From: Coprococcus eutactus
Lineage (GTDB): Bacteria > Bacillota > Clostridia > Lachnospirales > Lachnospiraceae
Assembly: GCF_025149915.1 (NCBI RefSeq)
Contig: NZ_CP102278.1
Location: 558,001 to 622,000, forward strand
DNA length: 64,000 nt
Direction: 5' to 3'
A program made the position numbers and the translations under genes. Below are positions 7,856 to 15,948 of this stretch, one piece after another. Position 1 is the first letter of the stretch. The number at the start of each line of letters is the position of its first letter. Under the pieces are notes generated by a model. It worked only from the letters and a program-made list of their open reading frames with translations, made no database searches and was not told where the DNA came from.

Positions 7856-8527
7856 GTGTTTCAAATATTAATTGTAGAAGATGATAAAGAATTAAGCCAG
7901 CTATTCCAAAAAGTGCTTGAGAAGAATGGATATCAGGTCAAAAGTGCATCGGATGGAGCACTGGCATTAGAAATATTGGATAAAGAGTATATTGATCTGA
8001 TCATTTCCGATATTATGATGCCGGTTATGGATGGTTATGAACTGGTGTCGGAACTCCGTTCAGCAGGATATCAGATACCGGTACTTATGATCACTGCGAA
8101 AGGTTCCTTTGATGATATGCGCCAGGGATTTCTTTCGGGAAGTGACGATTATATGGTAAAACCGGTAAATGTGAATGAAATGGTTTTAAGAGTCGGAGCA
8201 CTGCTTCGCCGTGCACAGATACTGAATGAACACAAAATTGTGATCGGTTCAACAGAGTTTGATTATGATGCAATGACGGTTACAACTGATAAGGAAAGTC
8301 TTGTTTTGCCTAAAAAAGAATTCCTGCTTTTATATAAGCTTGCAGCTTCGCCAGGCAGAACATTTACAAAACAACAGTTGATGGATGAAGTATGGGGATA
8401 CGAGACGGAGGCAGACCCACATACGATAGAGGTACATATAGGAAGAATCAGAGAGCGTTTTAAAGATAACCCTGATTTTGAAATCGTAACAATGCGTGGA
8501 ATTGGATACAAGGTGGTGAAAAAATAA
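7856..8527 (+). CDS. OmpR/PhoB-family response regulator
   Basis: A 223-residue regulator using a GTG start after AAAGGAGGAAGA. The receiver domain (1-115) has the acidic pair E8-D9-D10, phosphoacceptor D52 in ISDIMMP, T80 and K102; the C-terminal winged helix (about 128-220) ends in the expected GIGYKV motif. It would be phosphorylated by the kinase encoded next (stop and start overlap by one base) and act on DNA as a dimer, probably at the TTGAG repeat before the operon. The 18-base gap to the phospholipase gene supports co-transcription. Confidence 0.95.
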   Translation: MFQILIVEDDKELSQLFQKVLEKNGYQVKSASDGALALEILDKEYIDLIISDIMMPVMDGYELVSELRSAGYQIPVLMITAKGSFDDMRQGFLSGSDDYMVKPVNVNEMVLRVGALLRRAQILNEHKIVIGSTEFDYDAMTVTTDKESLVLPKKEFLLLYKLAASPGRTFTKQQLMDEVWGYETEADPHTIEVHIGRIRERFKDNPDFEIVTMRGIGYKVVKK

Positions 8528-9570
8528 TGGAACAAAAGAAAGAAAAAGGATTGCGGATCCGATCCTGTCTGACTGGTGCAATCTGGCTGGCACTTGTATT
8601 TTCAACAGTCATATCTGCTTTATTATTTGCTTTTTTGAATCATTTTTTTAATCTGCCGGGCAGCATACCTGTGCTTGGCTGGCTTTTGATTTTCAATACA
8701 TTGATTGCAGGGCTGATCACTTCCTTTATTAATGCAAAGTTGCTGGAACCAATTACCAGACTTAGTAAAGCAATGAAGGAAGTTTCTCAGGGAGATTTTG
8801 AACAGCATTTGGAAACGAACAGCCGTATAGCAGAAGTTGGAGAATCTTATCAAAGTTTTAACGTTATGACAAAAGAACTTCGTGCAACAGAGGTGCTGCA
8901 GATGGATTTTGTATCTAATGTTTCTCATGAGTTTAAGACCCCGATTAATGCCATTGAAGGATATACAATGCTGCTTCAGGGAGAAGAACTGTCTCCGGAT
9001 CAAGAGGAATATGTAGAAAAAATTTTATTTAACACCCAAAGACTTTCCGGATTGGTTGGTAATATTTTGCTGTTATCCAAGTTAGAGAATCAGAATATAC
9101 CAATGAAAAAAACAGAATATCGTCTGGATGAACAGATCCGCCAGGCATTTCTTTCATTGGAAACAAAATGGACAGAAAAAGAAATTGGTTTTCAGGTAGA
9201 ATTGGAGGAAGTTAAATATACTGGGAATGAAGAACTTTTTATGCATATCTGGATAAATCTTTTGGATAATGCGATTAAGTTCAGCCCTTCAAAGGGGACA
9301 ATTACGATGTTTCTGAAACAAGAACAGGATTCTGTTAAGTTCATTCTGGAAGATGAAGGACCAGGAATAGATGATGATGTAAAATCCAGAATATTTGACA
9401 AGTTCTATCAGGTAGATGGATCTCATAAAGCAGAAGGAAATGGCCTAGGTCTTGCACTTGTAAAACGGATTGTAGATAGTTCCGGAGGAACAATCAAAGC
9501 AGAAAACCGTGAATATGGTGGATGCAGATTTGTTATAGAGCTGCCAAAGCAGAAAGATGAGATTATATAG
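8527..9570 (+). CDS. sensor histidine kinase with HAMP domain
   Basis: A 347-residue membrane kinase. Two membrane helices (about 17-38 and 46-68) bracket only a handful of exposed residues, so it belongs to the intramembrane-sensing type that detects envelope perturbation rather than a soluble ligand. HAMP follows (about 70-120), then HisKA with phosphorylated H134 in NVSHEFKTPI and the ATPase domain with N-box NLLDNAIKF (244-252), DEGPG (276-280) and GNGLGLA (304-310). It is coupled to the response regulator by a one-base overlap and is its obvious partner. Confidence 0.95.
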   Translation: MEQKKEKGLRIRSCLTGAIWLALVFSTVISALLFAFLNHFFNLPGSIPVLGWLLIFNTLIAGLITSFINAKLLEPITRLSKAMKEVSQGDFEQHLETNSRIAEVGESYQSFNVMTKELRATEVLQMDFVSNVSHEFKTPINAIEGYTMLLQGEELSPDQEEYVEKILFNTQRLSGLVGNILLLSKLENQNIPMKKTEYRLDEQIRQAFLSLETKWTEKEIGFQVELEEVKYTGNEELFMHIWINLLDNAIKFSPSKGTITMFLKQEQDSVKFILEDEGPGIDDDVKSRIFDKFYQVDGSHKAEGNGLGLALVKRIVDSSGGTIKAENREYGGCRFVIELPKQKDEII

Positions 9571-9603
9571 TTTTAAGATAAATTAGAAGATGGGAGAATT
9601 TAT

Positions 9604-10641
9604 ATGACATTTTATCAGGAGTTGCAGTTAAATCAGGCAGGTTCTAAAAACCTGTTGAAAAAGAGTGAAACACGAAAAGAAAAATTATATCATATGTGGG
9701 TATATCTGGTGAAGATAGCTGTTACAATGGCATTTTGTTTTTTCTTTGTTAGTATTTTCAGCATCCTATTTGGAAATGAGAACAGCATTGTAGGTGTAGT
9801 AGTCTTATTATGTCTCATGGTGTTTAGAAATGCGGATCTGGGGATCCGCACCGGACAATCTACGATGCTTTTGGCTTTGTTCTTTGTAATTATGACTGTA
9901 TGTCCGCATTTAGCAAATCAGTTTTCACCGGTATCGGGAATGCTGTTAAATATTGCGGCACTGGCTGTGTTGATTCTGTTCGGATGCCATAATCCATTCA
10001 TGTTTAATCAATCTACATTGGGTCTTGGGTATCTGCTACTATATGGTTATGATGTTACGGGAAAAAGCTATCAGATGCGATTAGTCGGAATGGCTTTAGG
10101 TGCAGCACTTACCTGCTTCGTATTTTATCGAAATCATAAAAACAGAACTTATAAAAGAAATCTGAAAGATCTGATACAAGAATTTGATATCACTTCTTCC
10201 AGAACAAAATGGCAGATATGTCAGATTTTATGCGTACCGATTGTCCTTTGCATTGCAGAACTTTGTAATATGCCACGTGCAATGTGGGCTGGTATTGCGG
10301 CCATGTCCGTGATTTTGCCGTTTATGGAAGATATGCACTACAGAGTCCGTAAAAGGATTGTCGGAAATATTGCAGGTGTTATATGTTTTACAGTATTATA
10401 TTTTCTGCTCCCTTCGTCAATCTATGCATATATAGGAATTCTTGGTGGAATCGGTGTAGGATTTTCAGCAAAATATGGCTGGCAGGCAGTATTTAACACA
10501 TTTGGTGCTTTAGCCATTGCTGCAGAGACTTATGGACTACAAGGAGCGGTTAGTCTTAGAGTGATTCAAAATGTTTTTGGTGTTGTGTTTGCTTTAGCAT
10601 TTTGTGTTATATTTTATTGGTTTATGTCTAAAAAAAGATAG
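9604..10641 (+). CDS. FUSC-like aromatic-acid-exporter-type membrane protein
   Basis: A 345-residue integral membrane protein with two blocks of hydrophobic helices (about 33-155 and 200-340) separated by a basic cytoplasmic loop (NHKNRTYKRNLKDLIQEF). The two-block layout and the GIAAMSVILPF stretch match the fusaric-acid-resistance (FUSC/YccC) superfamily. These proteins are implicated in export of aromatic acids or in envelope homeostasis. It is the last gene of the phospholipase/two-component operon, 33 bases after the kinase, and a terminator follows. Substrate unknown. Confidence 0.75.
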   Translation: MTFYQELQLNQAGSKNLLKKSETRKEKLYHMWVYLVKIAVTMAFCFFFVSIFSILFGNENSIVGVVVLLCLMVFRNADLGIRTGQSTMLLALFFVIMTVCPHLANQFSPVSGMLLNIAALAVLILFGCHNPFMFNQSTLGLGYLLLYGYDVTGKSYQMRLVGMALGAALTCFVFYRNHKNRTYKRNLKDLIQEFDITSSRTKWQICQILCVPIVLCIAELCNMPRAMWAGIAAMSVILPFMEDMHYRVRKRIVGNIAGVICFTVLYFLLPSSIYAYIGILGGIGVGFSAKYGWQAVFNTFGALAIAAETYGLQGAVSLRVIQNVFGVVFALAFCVIFYWFMSKKR

Positions 10642-10724
10642 ATCTAAACAGTAAGTCAAACACACAAACTATGGAGTCTTTAGTCGGTTTAATAAAATTT
10701 TAGATAGAAAATAAATCATTATAA

Positions 10725-10765
10725 AAAGATCCTGTTCATACTATGATATATAGAACAGGATCTTT
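10725..10765. terminator. bidirectional terminator hairpin
   Basis: AAAGATCCTGTTC (10725-10737) and GAACAGGATCTTT (10753-10765) are a perfect 13-bp inverted repeat flanked by A-rich and T-rich sequence, so it can stop transcription from the FUSC-like gene and from the minus-strand pseudogene that converges on it. Confidence 0.8.
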
Positions 10766-10772
10766 ATTTACT

Positions 10773-11064
10773 TTATTTCGCCAGGAAATTGCTCTGAATC
10801 TCCATCGGCATATGATAAGCCTGGCCTCGTTTTGAACCATATCTTCGATTTCCTCATCTTCAATCAGCAGATCGGCAGCAAACAGATTGGCCTGGTATTC
10901 TGTATTATCCGTCATATTGTAGAGTGTATCGTCTTGCAGCTCATAAAACAATATCCTTTCAGTGTCTTATATCTGTAAGTTTCCCCGACAACAATGTTCA
11001 TCTGATCCATGATCTCAAATGGATCTCGGGTTCCATATTTCTTGATTAATTTCTTTGTTTCTGT
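10773..11064 (-). pseudogene. ImmA/IrrE metallopeptidase remnant
   Basis: Reading the minus strand gives recognisable ImmA/IrrE pieces in different frames. From about 11058 downward comes KKYGTRDPFEIMDQMNIVVG and the YRYKTLKGYCF stretch, ending at a stop in the region of 10924. Another frame gives TEYQANLFAADLLIEDEEIE, and a third frame gives MPMEIQSNFLAK before the final stop at 10773-10775. The central part of the family, which holds the HExxH zinc site, is absent, so there is an internal deletion plus at least two frameshifts. An intact member would cleave an ImmR-type repressor of a mobile element; this one must be inactive. It suggests a decayed integrative element here. Confidence 0.75.
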
Positions 11065-11108
11065 ATATATGTAAGTGTTTCATTTTTTTTACATTAACGT
11101 GAAAAATA

Positions 11109-11136
11109 TGGACGTGAAAAAATAAAATGCTATAAT
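11109..11136 (+). promoter_or_regulatory. sigma-A-type promoter
   Basis: TGGACG (11109-11114) and a perfect TATAAT (11131-11136) are 16 bp apart. Transcription would begin near 11143, at the 5' edge of the riboswitch-like element. Confidence 0.6.
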
Positions 11137-11143
11137 AAAAAAA

Positions 11144-11226
11144 TTGAGACAAAGCAGATGAAAATCTGTGACACAAAGCTAAAGGGCTTGTAAAACGAAA
11201 ATATTGAAATGTGTTTTAATCGAAAG
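11144..11226 (+). ncRNA. candidate c-di-GMP-I (GEMM) riboswitch
   Basis: The leader has the order of elements seen in GEMM-I aptamers. It carries ACAAAGC before a five-bp stem CAGAT/ATCTG closed by a GAAA tetraloop (11155-11168), then GACACAAAGCTAAAGGGCTT (11170-11189), which matches the conserved GACGCAAAGCC...GGGCCT core with one or two changes. A second, weaker stem (AAAAC/GTTTT) then ends in TAATCGA, resembling the conserved ACCGA end. The second stem is a poor fit to the tetraloop-receptor consensus, which lowers confidence. Context fits: it lies directly downstream of a TATAAT promoter and ahead of signalling genes. Confidence 0.5.
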
Positions 11227-11231
11227 AATAA

Positions 11232-11531
11232 TATAGCTATTTTAAAGAGCATGGTGAGTTGCCGATTGCATCTGGTATGAAAATAATTGTCAAAAACGAA
11301 GAAAACAGATTCTCATTAAAGGATATAACAATAAATGATAAAAAAATAGACACAGAAAAAGAATATTCCATTCTTCTTACGGATACGACAAAATCTATTT
11401 TGAAAAAAATTAATCCAAAATGTGCTATTGAGCAAATAGGGGATACAACATTATCTAGTGCATGGATTGCGGCCATGTCAAATGGGCAGCAACCGTCAGC
11501 ACCAGAAGACTATATAGAGGTTGAAAAATAA
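11232..11531 (+). pseudogene. 5'-nucleotidase C-terminal domain fragment
   Basis: The frame opens directly after a stop at 11229 and has no good start. It encodes about 100 residues resembling only the C-terminal (substrate-binding) domain of secreted 5'-nucleotidases, beginning near YFKEHGELPIASGMKIIV and ending PSAPEDYIEVEK. The catalytic metallophosphoesterase domain is missing. The likely history is a deletion that removed the 5' part and brought the promoter and riboswitch-like leader next to this tail. Its end overlaps the start of the hybrid kinase. Confidence 0.5.
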
Positions 11532-13818
11532 AGTGCAAATAGAACAAGAGATAATTAAGAGAAAAAAAATAATAATACCATTGTTTGTCATAATTTTCAT
11601 TCTTTCAAGTTTTGTTTTTGTAAAGTTTCTGTTGAATAGGATGAATACATATATTGAGGTAAATGGAGAAATCAGTATGGAAGCTGTTGTCGAACAGATT
11701 CAACAGACCTATGATATGCAAGTGAGTGGATACTATAGACAGTTACATTTTGTTGAGGGCTATCTGTGTAAAGAGAAGAAAATATCCCTTGAAACAGATA
11801 ATAACCGAATCTTTTTTAAGGCATGGGAAAAAGAATTTGAGAGTACACTTTTATTTCTACAGGAAAATGGAAAAGCTATAACCTCAGATGGAACAAAACT
11901 GAAAGTTGATATGCCTAGTGAGCTTTTGCTGGATTTGAGAAACGGATCTAATATTGGAAAATTGGTCGCTTTGGAATTTGAACAAGTGAAAAAAGACGGT
12001 TATTTGGTAGCAATTCCATGTCAGGAATATACGATTAATGGGGAAACTTATACAGCGATTGGAACAGTGTATGATCATTCGAAATTAGACTCCATGTTAA
12101 ATCCTGGAGGATATGATGGAAGTGCATATCTCTTCATGTTGGATGATGATGGAAATATTACTTATACGAACCAGAAGGATGACATTTTTTTTCGAAATTA
12201 TTCATTACTGAAACATTTGAAAAGTGATCATGCTATAACAGAAAAAGAGTTTGATTCTCTGAATAAAAAGATTGCGGGGGGAAAAAAAGGAGTAGAACTT
12301 TTTGGGAAAGATGAGCCTTATTATTTGGGATATTGTCCGATAGAAAGCAACAATACGATGTTGATTTGTATTGTAAAAAAAGCGACAGTAGATAATGTAT
12401 TGAAAGAATACCAGAAAACGATTGGGCTTACTACAATGCTCATGACAGGATTTATACTCTTGCTTTTTGCTGGATTATTCTACAGTATTTCCAGATTCAG
12501 TATTGCAAATCAAAAAGTTAAATTTGAAAAAAGAAACAATGAGCTTCAGGCAATGGCTATAAGCGAAATGGAAGAAGCTAATAAAAATCTGAAAAAGGCT
12601 AAGAACATTGCTATTGAGGCTCTACAAACCGCTGAAAATGCAAATAAGGCAAAAACAGATTTTTTATCCAATATGTCGCATGATATTCGCACACCTATGA
12701 ACGCAATCATTGGTATTATATCATTAATCAGACATAATGCCGGCGACAAAGAAAAAGTTATAGAGTATGCAGATAAAATAGCTATTTCTTCTCAGCATCT
12801 ATTAGGAATTATTAATGATGTTTTGGATATGAGTAAGATTGAAGCTGGAAAAACAGTTTTCAAATATTCTGATTTTTCTATTCTGGATTCTATAGAAGAA
12901 CTCAATACAATATTTCATTCACAGGCAAACGAAAAAAATCAGAGTTTTATAATCACAAAAGGAAACCTTAAACATGAGTGGGTAAATGGCGACAAGGTTC
13001 ATCTGATGCAGATTTTCAGTAATCTGTTGTCTAATGCAATAAAGTACACACAGGAAGGTGGAATAATCCAGTTTATAGCAGAAGAAAGTGAGACAAACTC
13101 TTCTACATATGGAAAATATCATTTTATAGTCAGTGACAATGGTATGGGAATGTCTGCTGATTTTAAAGAAACTATCTTTGACGCGTTTACTCGTGCAGAA
13201 AGTTCCGTAACAAACAAAATACAGGGAACTGGTCTGGGAATGGCAATCACTAAAAATCTGGTTGAATCGATGGGGGGAACGATTGAGGTTGAAAGCGAAC
13301 CAAATCGCGGAAGTAGTTTTGAAGTAATCTTAAATCTAAAAATTGTGGAGAACAGAGTAGTTTCTTCGACAGAACAGATAGAAATGCATGAGACAGATAG
13401 TGATATTCTGGATGGAATGCGCATCCTTTGTGCAGAGGATAATGAGTTGAATGCAGAAATCCTAATGGAATTATTAAAGCTTGAAGGTGCAGAGTGTACT
13501 ATTTGTGAAAATGGCAAAAGGATTTTGGAAGCATTTGAACAGTCCGTGCCCGGTGAGTATGATATGATCTTGATGGATGTACAAATGCCTGTTATGAATG
13601 GTTATGAGGCAACGGAGGCAATCCGTAGAAGTTCGCATGAACAGGCAAAGACGATCCCGATTATTGCCATGACTGCCAATGTATTTTCAGAGGATATGCA
13701 GCACTCTCTCGCTGCTGGAATGAATGCTCATATTTCAAAACCAGTTGATATGAAGTTGCTGAAGAAAACCATAAGAAATATAAAACTTGGGAGGGAGGAA
13801 GTCCAATTTATTGATTAA
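11521..13818 (+). CDS. hybrid sensor histidine kinase/response regulator
   Basis: A protein of about 765 residues: membrane helix at about 18-36, an extracytoplasmic sensor of some 250 residues (Cache/PAS-like by length and topology), second helix at about 298-322, and a coiled linker. Then come HisKA with H387 in NMSHDIRTPMNAI, an ATPase domain with NLLSNAIKY, SDNGMGM and GTGLGMA boxes, and a C-terminal receiver with D686 in LMDVQMP. Start is uncertain: TTG at 11521 overlaps the preceding fragment and sits too close to AGAGG, while GTG at 11533 is the alternative. No DNA-binding output is fused, so phosphate must pass to another protein. Tandem internal phosphorelay is inferred. Confidence 0.9.
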   Translation: MKNKVQIEQEIIKRKKIIIPLFVIIFILSSFVFVKFLLNRMNTYIEVNGEISMEAVVEQIQQTYDMQVSGYYRQLHFVEGYLCKEKKISLETDNNRIFFKAWEKEFESTLLFLQENGKAITSDGTKLKVDMPSELLLDLRNGSNIGKLVALEFEQVKKDGYLVAIPCQEYTINGETYTAIGTVYDHSKLDSMLNPGGYDGSAYLFMLDDDGNITYTNQKDDIFFRNYSLLKHLKSDHAITEKEFDSLNKKIAGGKKGVELFGKDEPYYLGYCPIESNNTMLICIVKKATVDNVLKEYQKTIGLTTMLMTGFILLLFAGLFYSISRFSIANQKVKFEKRNNELQAMAISEMEEANKNLKKAKNIAIEALQTAENANKAKTDFLSNMSHDIRTPMNAIIGIISLIRHNAGDKEKVIEYADKIAISSQHLLGIINDVLDMSKIEAGKTVFKYSDFSILDSIEELNTIFHSQANEKNQSFIITKGNLKHEWVNGDKVHLMQIFSNLLSNAIKYTQEGGIIQFIAEESETNSSTYGKYHFIVSDNGMGMSADFKETIFDAFTRAESSVTNKIQGTGLGMAITKNLVESMGGTIEVESEPNRGSSFEVILNLKIVENRVVSSTEQIEMHETDSDILDGMRILCAEDNELNAEILMELLKLEGAECTICENGKRILEAFEQSVPGEYDMILMDVQMPVMNGYEATEAIRRSSHEQAKTIPIIAMTANVFSEDMQHSLAAGMNAHISKPVDMKLLKKTIRNIKLGREEVQFID

Positions 13819-13819
13819 T

Positions 13820-13993
13820 ATGGACATAAACGAATTGGTGGAGCTGATGGTTGAGACCATAGCGGTTAAACAGCCAGTAATCCGTATCAATAAATATGAT
13901 TTCCCATATGATGTTGTTCGGAGCAGATTGGAGAAGATGAGGGGTAGGAGGACACACCTGCCTCTCGTTTTAAGGAGATTGCTGCAAGCATGA
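13820..13993 (+). CDS. small hypothetical protein
   Basis: A 57-residue frame starting at ATG 13820, two bases after the hybrid kinase stop; the purine-rich GGGAGGAAG lies about 20 bases upstream, inside the kinase gene. The product starts MDINELVELMVETIAVKQPV and carries a basic C-terminal half (RSRLEKMRGRR), which could be a short DNA- or RNA-binding peptide. It might alternatively be a remnant. I do not recognise a family. Confidence 0.4.
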   Translation: MDINELVELMVETIAVKQPVIRINKYDFPYDVVRSRLEKMRGRRTHLPLVLRRLLQA

Positions 13994-14050
13994 TTCTTTG
14001 ATATAATCAATGCAACAGTTTTACAAATCGGAATTTAGGGAGGTACAAGA

Positions 14051-14848
14051 ATGATAAATTTAGTGGCACTTCCGTGCCTCTGTGTAGATGTTTTTGATGG
14101 AACAGATGAATTGCGTGCAGGTGGTGAAGCCCTTAATTTTGCAGTTCATGCATCAAAATTTGAGGAGTTTAATGTTTCAATATTGGGTGCGGTTGGACAG
14201 GATTCCTATGCAAAATTTATTATGGATTCTGTTTCTGATAAGAGAATAGATGTAAGCCATGTAAGAGTTGAAGAGGATAAAGTAACTGCAAATAATCGTA
14301 CATATCTTACGGCTGACGGTGACAGATATTACAAAGATGATTCATGGACGGGTGATATTGTTGATAAAATGATATTGAATCAAGATGAATTGGACTTTAT
14401 AAAAAAATCAGAGGTTGTATTTATACATTTCTGGGCAGGCTGTTTTGAACAAATTATAGATTTAAAAAAGAATAATAACTTCAGATTGGCTGTGGATTTT
14501 GTAGAATATCGTAATTTTAAGGAGATGGAAAAATATGCACCATATATAGATTATTTCCTGATTAGTGGAGAGGAATCAATTCTTCCGATATTTGAAGCAT
14601 TTTCCAAGAAGTATAAAGGACTATTTAATGCATCTTTAGCTGATAAAGGAAGTGTTACATATTATAATGGTGAAAAGTATTTTGTCCCAGCTGATGAAGC
14701 TTTAGAAATAGTTGATACTACTGGTTGCGGAGATAGCTACCATGCAGGCTTTGTGTGTTCTCATATGTTAACAGGTGATATTTACGAGGCTATGAGAGTT
14801 GGTACAGAATTTGCAACAGAGACATTGTCTCATTATGGTGGCTTTTAA
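14051..14848 (+). CDS. PfkB-family carbohydrate kinase, fructoselysine-6-kinase-like
   Basis: A 265-residue ribokinase-family kinase. The C-terminal PfkB signature DTTGCGDSYHAGF is at 222-234 with catalytic base D228, and an N-terminal GG pair (about 24-25) near the substrate pocket is present. Length and sequence style (short N-terminus MINLVALPCLCVDVF) resemble FrlD-type kinases that phosphorylate fructoselysine or related sugar amines. No deglycase, transporter or regulator accompanies it, so the substrate is open. GGGAGG lies seven bases before the ATG. Confidence 0.8.
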   Translation: MINLVALPCLCVDVFDGTDELRAGGEALNFAVHASKFEEFNVSILGAVGQDSYAKFIMDSVSDKRIDVSHVRVEEDKVTANNRTYLTADGDRYYKDDSWTGDIVDKMILNQDELDFIKKSEVVFIHFWAGCFEQIIDLKKNNNFRLAVDFVEYRNFKEMEKYAPYIDYFLISGEESILPIFEAFSKKYKGLFNASLADKGSVTYYNGEKYFVPADEALEIVDTTGCGDSYHAGFVCSHMLTGDIYEAMRVGTEFATETLSHYGGF

Positions 14849-14871
14849 TTCGATTTGTAAGGAGAAACAAT

Positions 14872-14973
14872 ATGACAGGGTTTATTATATGGTCACTTTT
14901 CGGAGTGTTTATAATTGGATTATGAATAAACGATATGTTTTCTAAGAATCCGGTTGTGAAGAAAAGTAAATAA
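14872..14973 (+). pseudogene. broken small membrane protein (DUF6199-like)
   Basis: After AAGGAG, an ATG at 14872 encodes MTGFIIWSLFGVFIIGL, then an in-frame TGA at 14923, then INDMFSKNPVVKKSK and a stop at 14971. The join reads like the N-terminus of small two-helix membrane proteins (DUF6199 type: MTGFIIW...GL GI-D-FSKKPV). A single nonsense change, and loss of the second half, would explain it. Recognition is from memory and moderate only. Confidence 0.45.
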
Positions 14974-14992
14974 ATTCCAGTTTTTCAACTTG

Positions 14993-15035
14993 CCCTTTGA
15001 GAGAGAAAAAATCTTTTTCTCAAAGGGTTTTTCTA
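14993..15035 (+). terminator. intrinsic terminator
   Basis: CCCTTTGAGA (14993-15002) pairs with TCTCAAAGGG (15018-15027), extended by an inner A/T-rich stem, and is followed by TTTTTCTATTT. It ends the PfkB transcript. Confidence 0.75.
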
Positions 15036-15198
15036 TTTATACGGATATTCGCAAACTATAAAAGACTCGAGGTGCCAGGTGCAAATGAACCCGTGAGGCA
15101 ATTCAGAAAAGTTGGATTGACGATTGGAGTTTTAGAATAAAATTGTATAATAACGGTAATAGAGAAAGCGTAAAAGAACAGAGAAGAGGTGTGATTAT

Positions 15199-15465
15199 AT
15201 GTGGACAATAAAGAGAATAGACGAGGCAGATTTTGGCTGTGAGGAGAGACTTCCGGGTGAACCGCTGATGGTGCTGGTGAGCCTGGAGAGCGATGACGGG
15301 AGAACTATACAGTTTGAGGCTGCGGACAACTGGCTTACAGTTCAGGAACTTTCTGAGGGTGATGAGTGGCCGGAGGACATAGAGACGCCAGATGCGGCTG
15401 ATGAGAGAACAGCCAGGCAGATTCAGTGGATGGAGAATTATTTTGATGCTCTGGAGGAACTGTAA
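15199..15465 (+). CDS. small acidic protein of unknown function
   Basis: An 88-residue, strongly acidic cytosolic protein (Asp/Glu-rich throughout, ending MENYFDALEEL) preceded by GAAGAGGTG. Its codon use matches neighbouring chromosomal genes, and a single beta-rich domain is suggested by the pattern around MVLVSLESDDGRTIQFEAAD. No membrane segment, signal or motif allows a function to be given. It stands alone between terminators and the LysR gene. Confidence 0.6.
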   Translation: MWTIKRIDEADFGCEERLPGEPLMVLVSLESDDGRTIQFEAADNWLTVQELSEGDEWPEDIETPDAADERTARQIQWMENYFDALEEL

Positions 15466-15884
15466 CAATAAAATAACATATCGTATCACTTGTCATGCAG
15501 GAGCAGATAAGTGCAAATGATGCGAGGGCGTGTGTGATGGTTGTCATGCTTTTAATGATTCCTGTGTGGTGGAATGTAATCAGGCAGCTCCTGGGTTGTT
15601 GAGAAAGATGTCGATTCAGACCAGGTGTAGAATGATAACAGTAGCGGGAGAGTACAAGATCGGAAAATGCAAGTCAGGAAGGTGTAAGATCAGAAGAGCC
15701 GTTGACAAAGAGCGAGGTAAGAACCCTGTATGTGTTTGCGGAGAAGCTCTATGCAGTTGGAAGTGCTATGAAAATAAAGATCAGACTGAAGCTCAGATAT
15801 GGTATGTAGACAAAATCTGCAGTAACGGATTTAATTATTCATAATAAAATAAAGTTATCCCGCATGATTTCTTAGTTTAGAAAA
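15466..15884 (+). other. gene-poor stretch
   Basis: No convincing gene. A 104-codon frame (15530-15844) is open but lacks a ribosome site, uses a Cys/Lys/Arg-rich composition unlike real proteins here, and overlaps other open frames on the opposite strand. No hairpin with a T-run was found. Confidence 0.5.
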
Positions 15885-15913
15885 TTGTGCTTAAAATACT
15901 AAAAAGATATACT
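15885..15913 (+). promoter_or_regulatory. promoter of the LysR gene
   Basis: TTGTGC (15885-15890) and TATACT (15908-15913) have the ideal 17-bp spacing; the LysR ATG lies 36 bases further on. Confidence 0.6.
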
Positions 15914-15948
15914 ATATGCATAACTATACCGAAAAGGAATGATGGCAT

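Noticed and set aside
15069..15105. Possible half of a second palindromic repeat (GAGGTGCCAGGTGC region)
   Set aside because: No matching opposite arm was found nearby, so an inverted repeat cannot be supported.
15530..15844. 104-codon open frame on the + strand between the acidic protein and LysR genes
   Set aside because: No ribosome binding site, unnatural Cys/Lys/Arg composition and no family resemblance; best explained as chance opening in a non-coding stretch.
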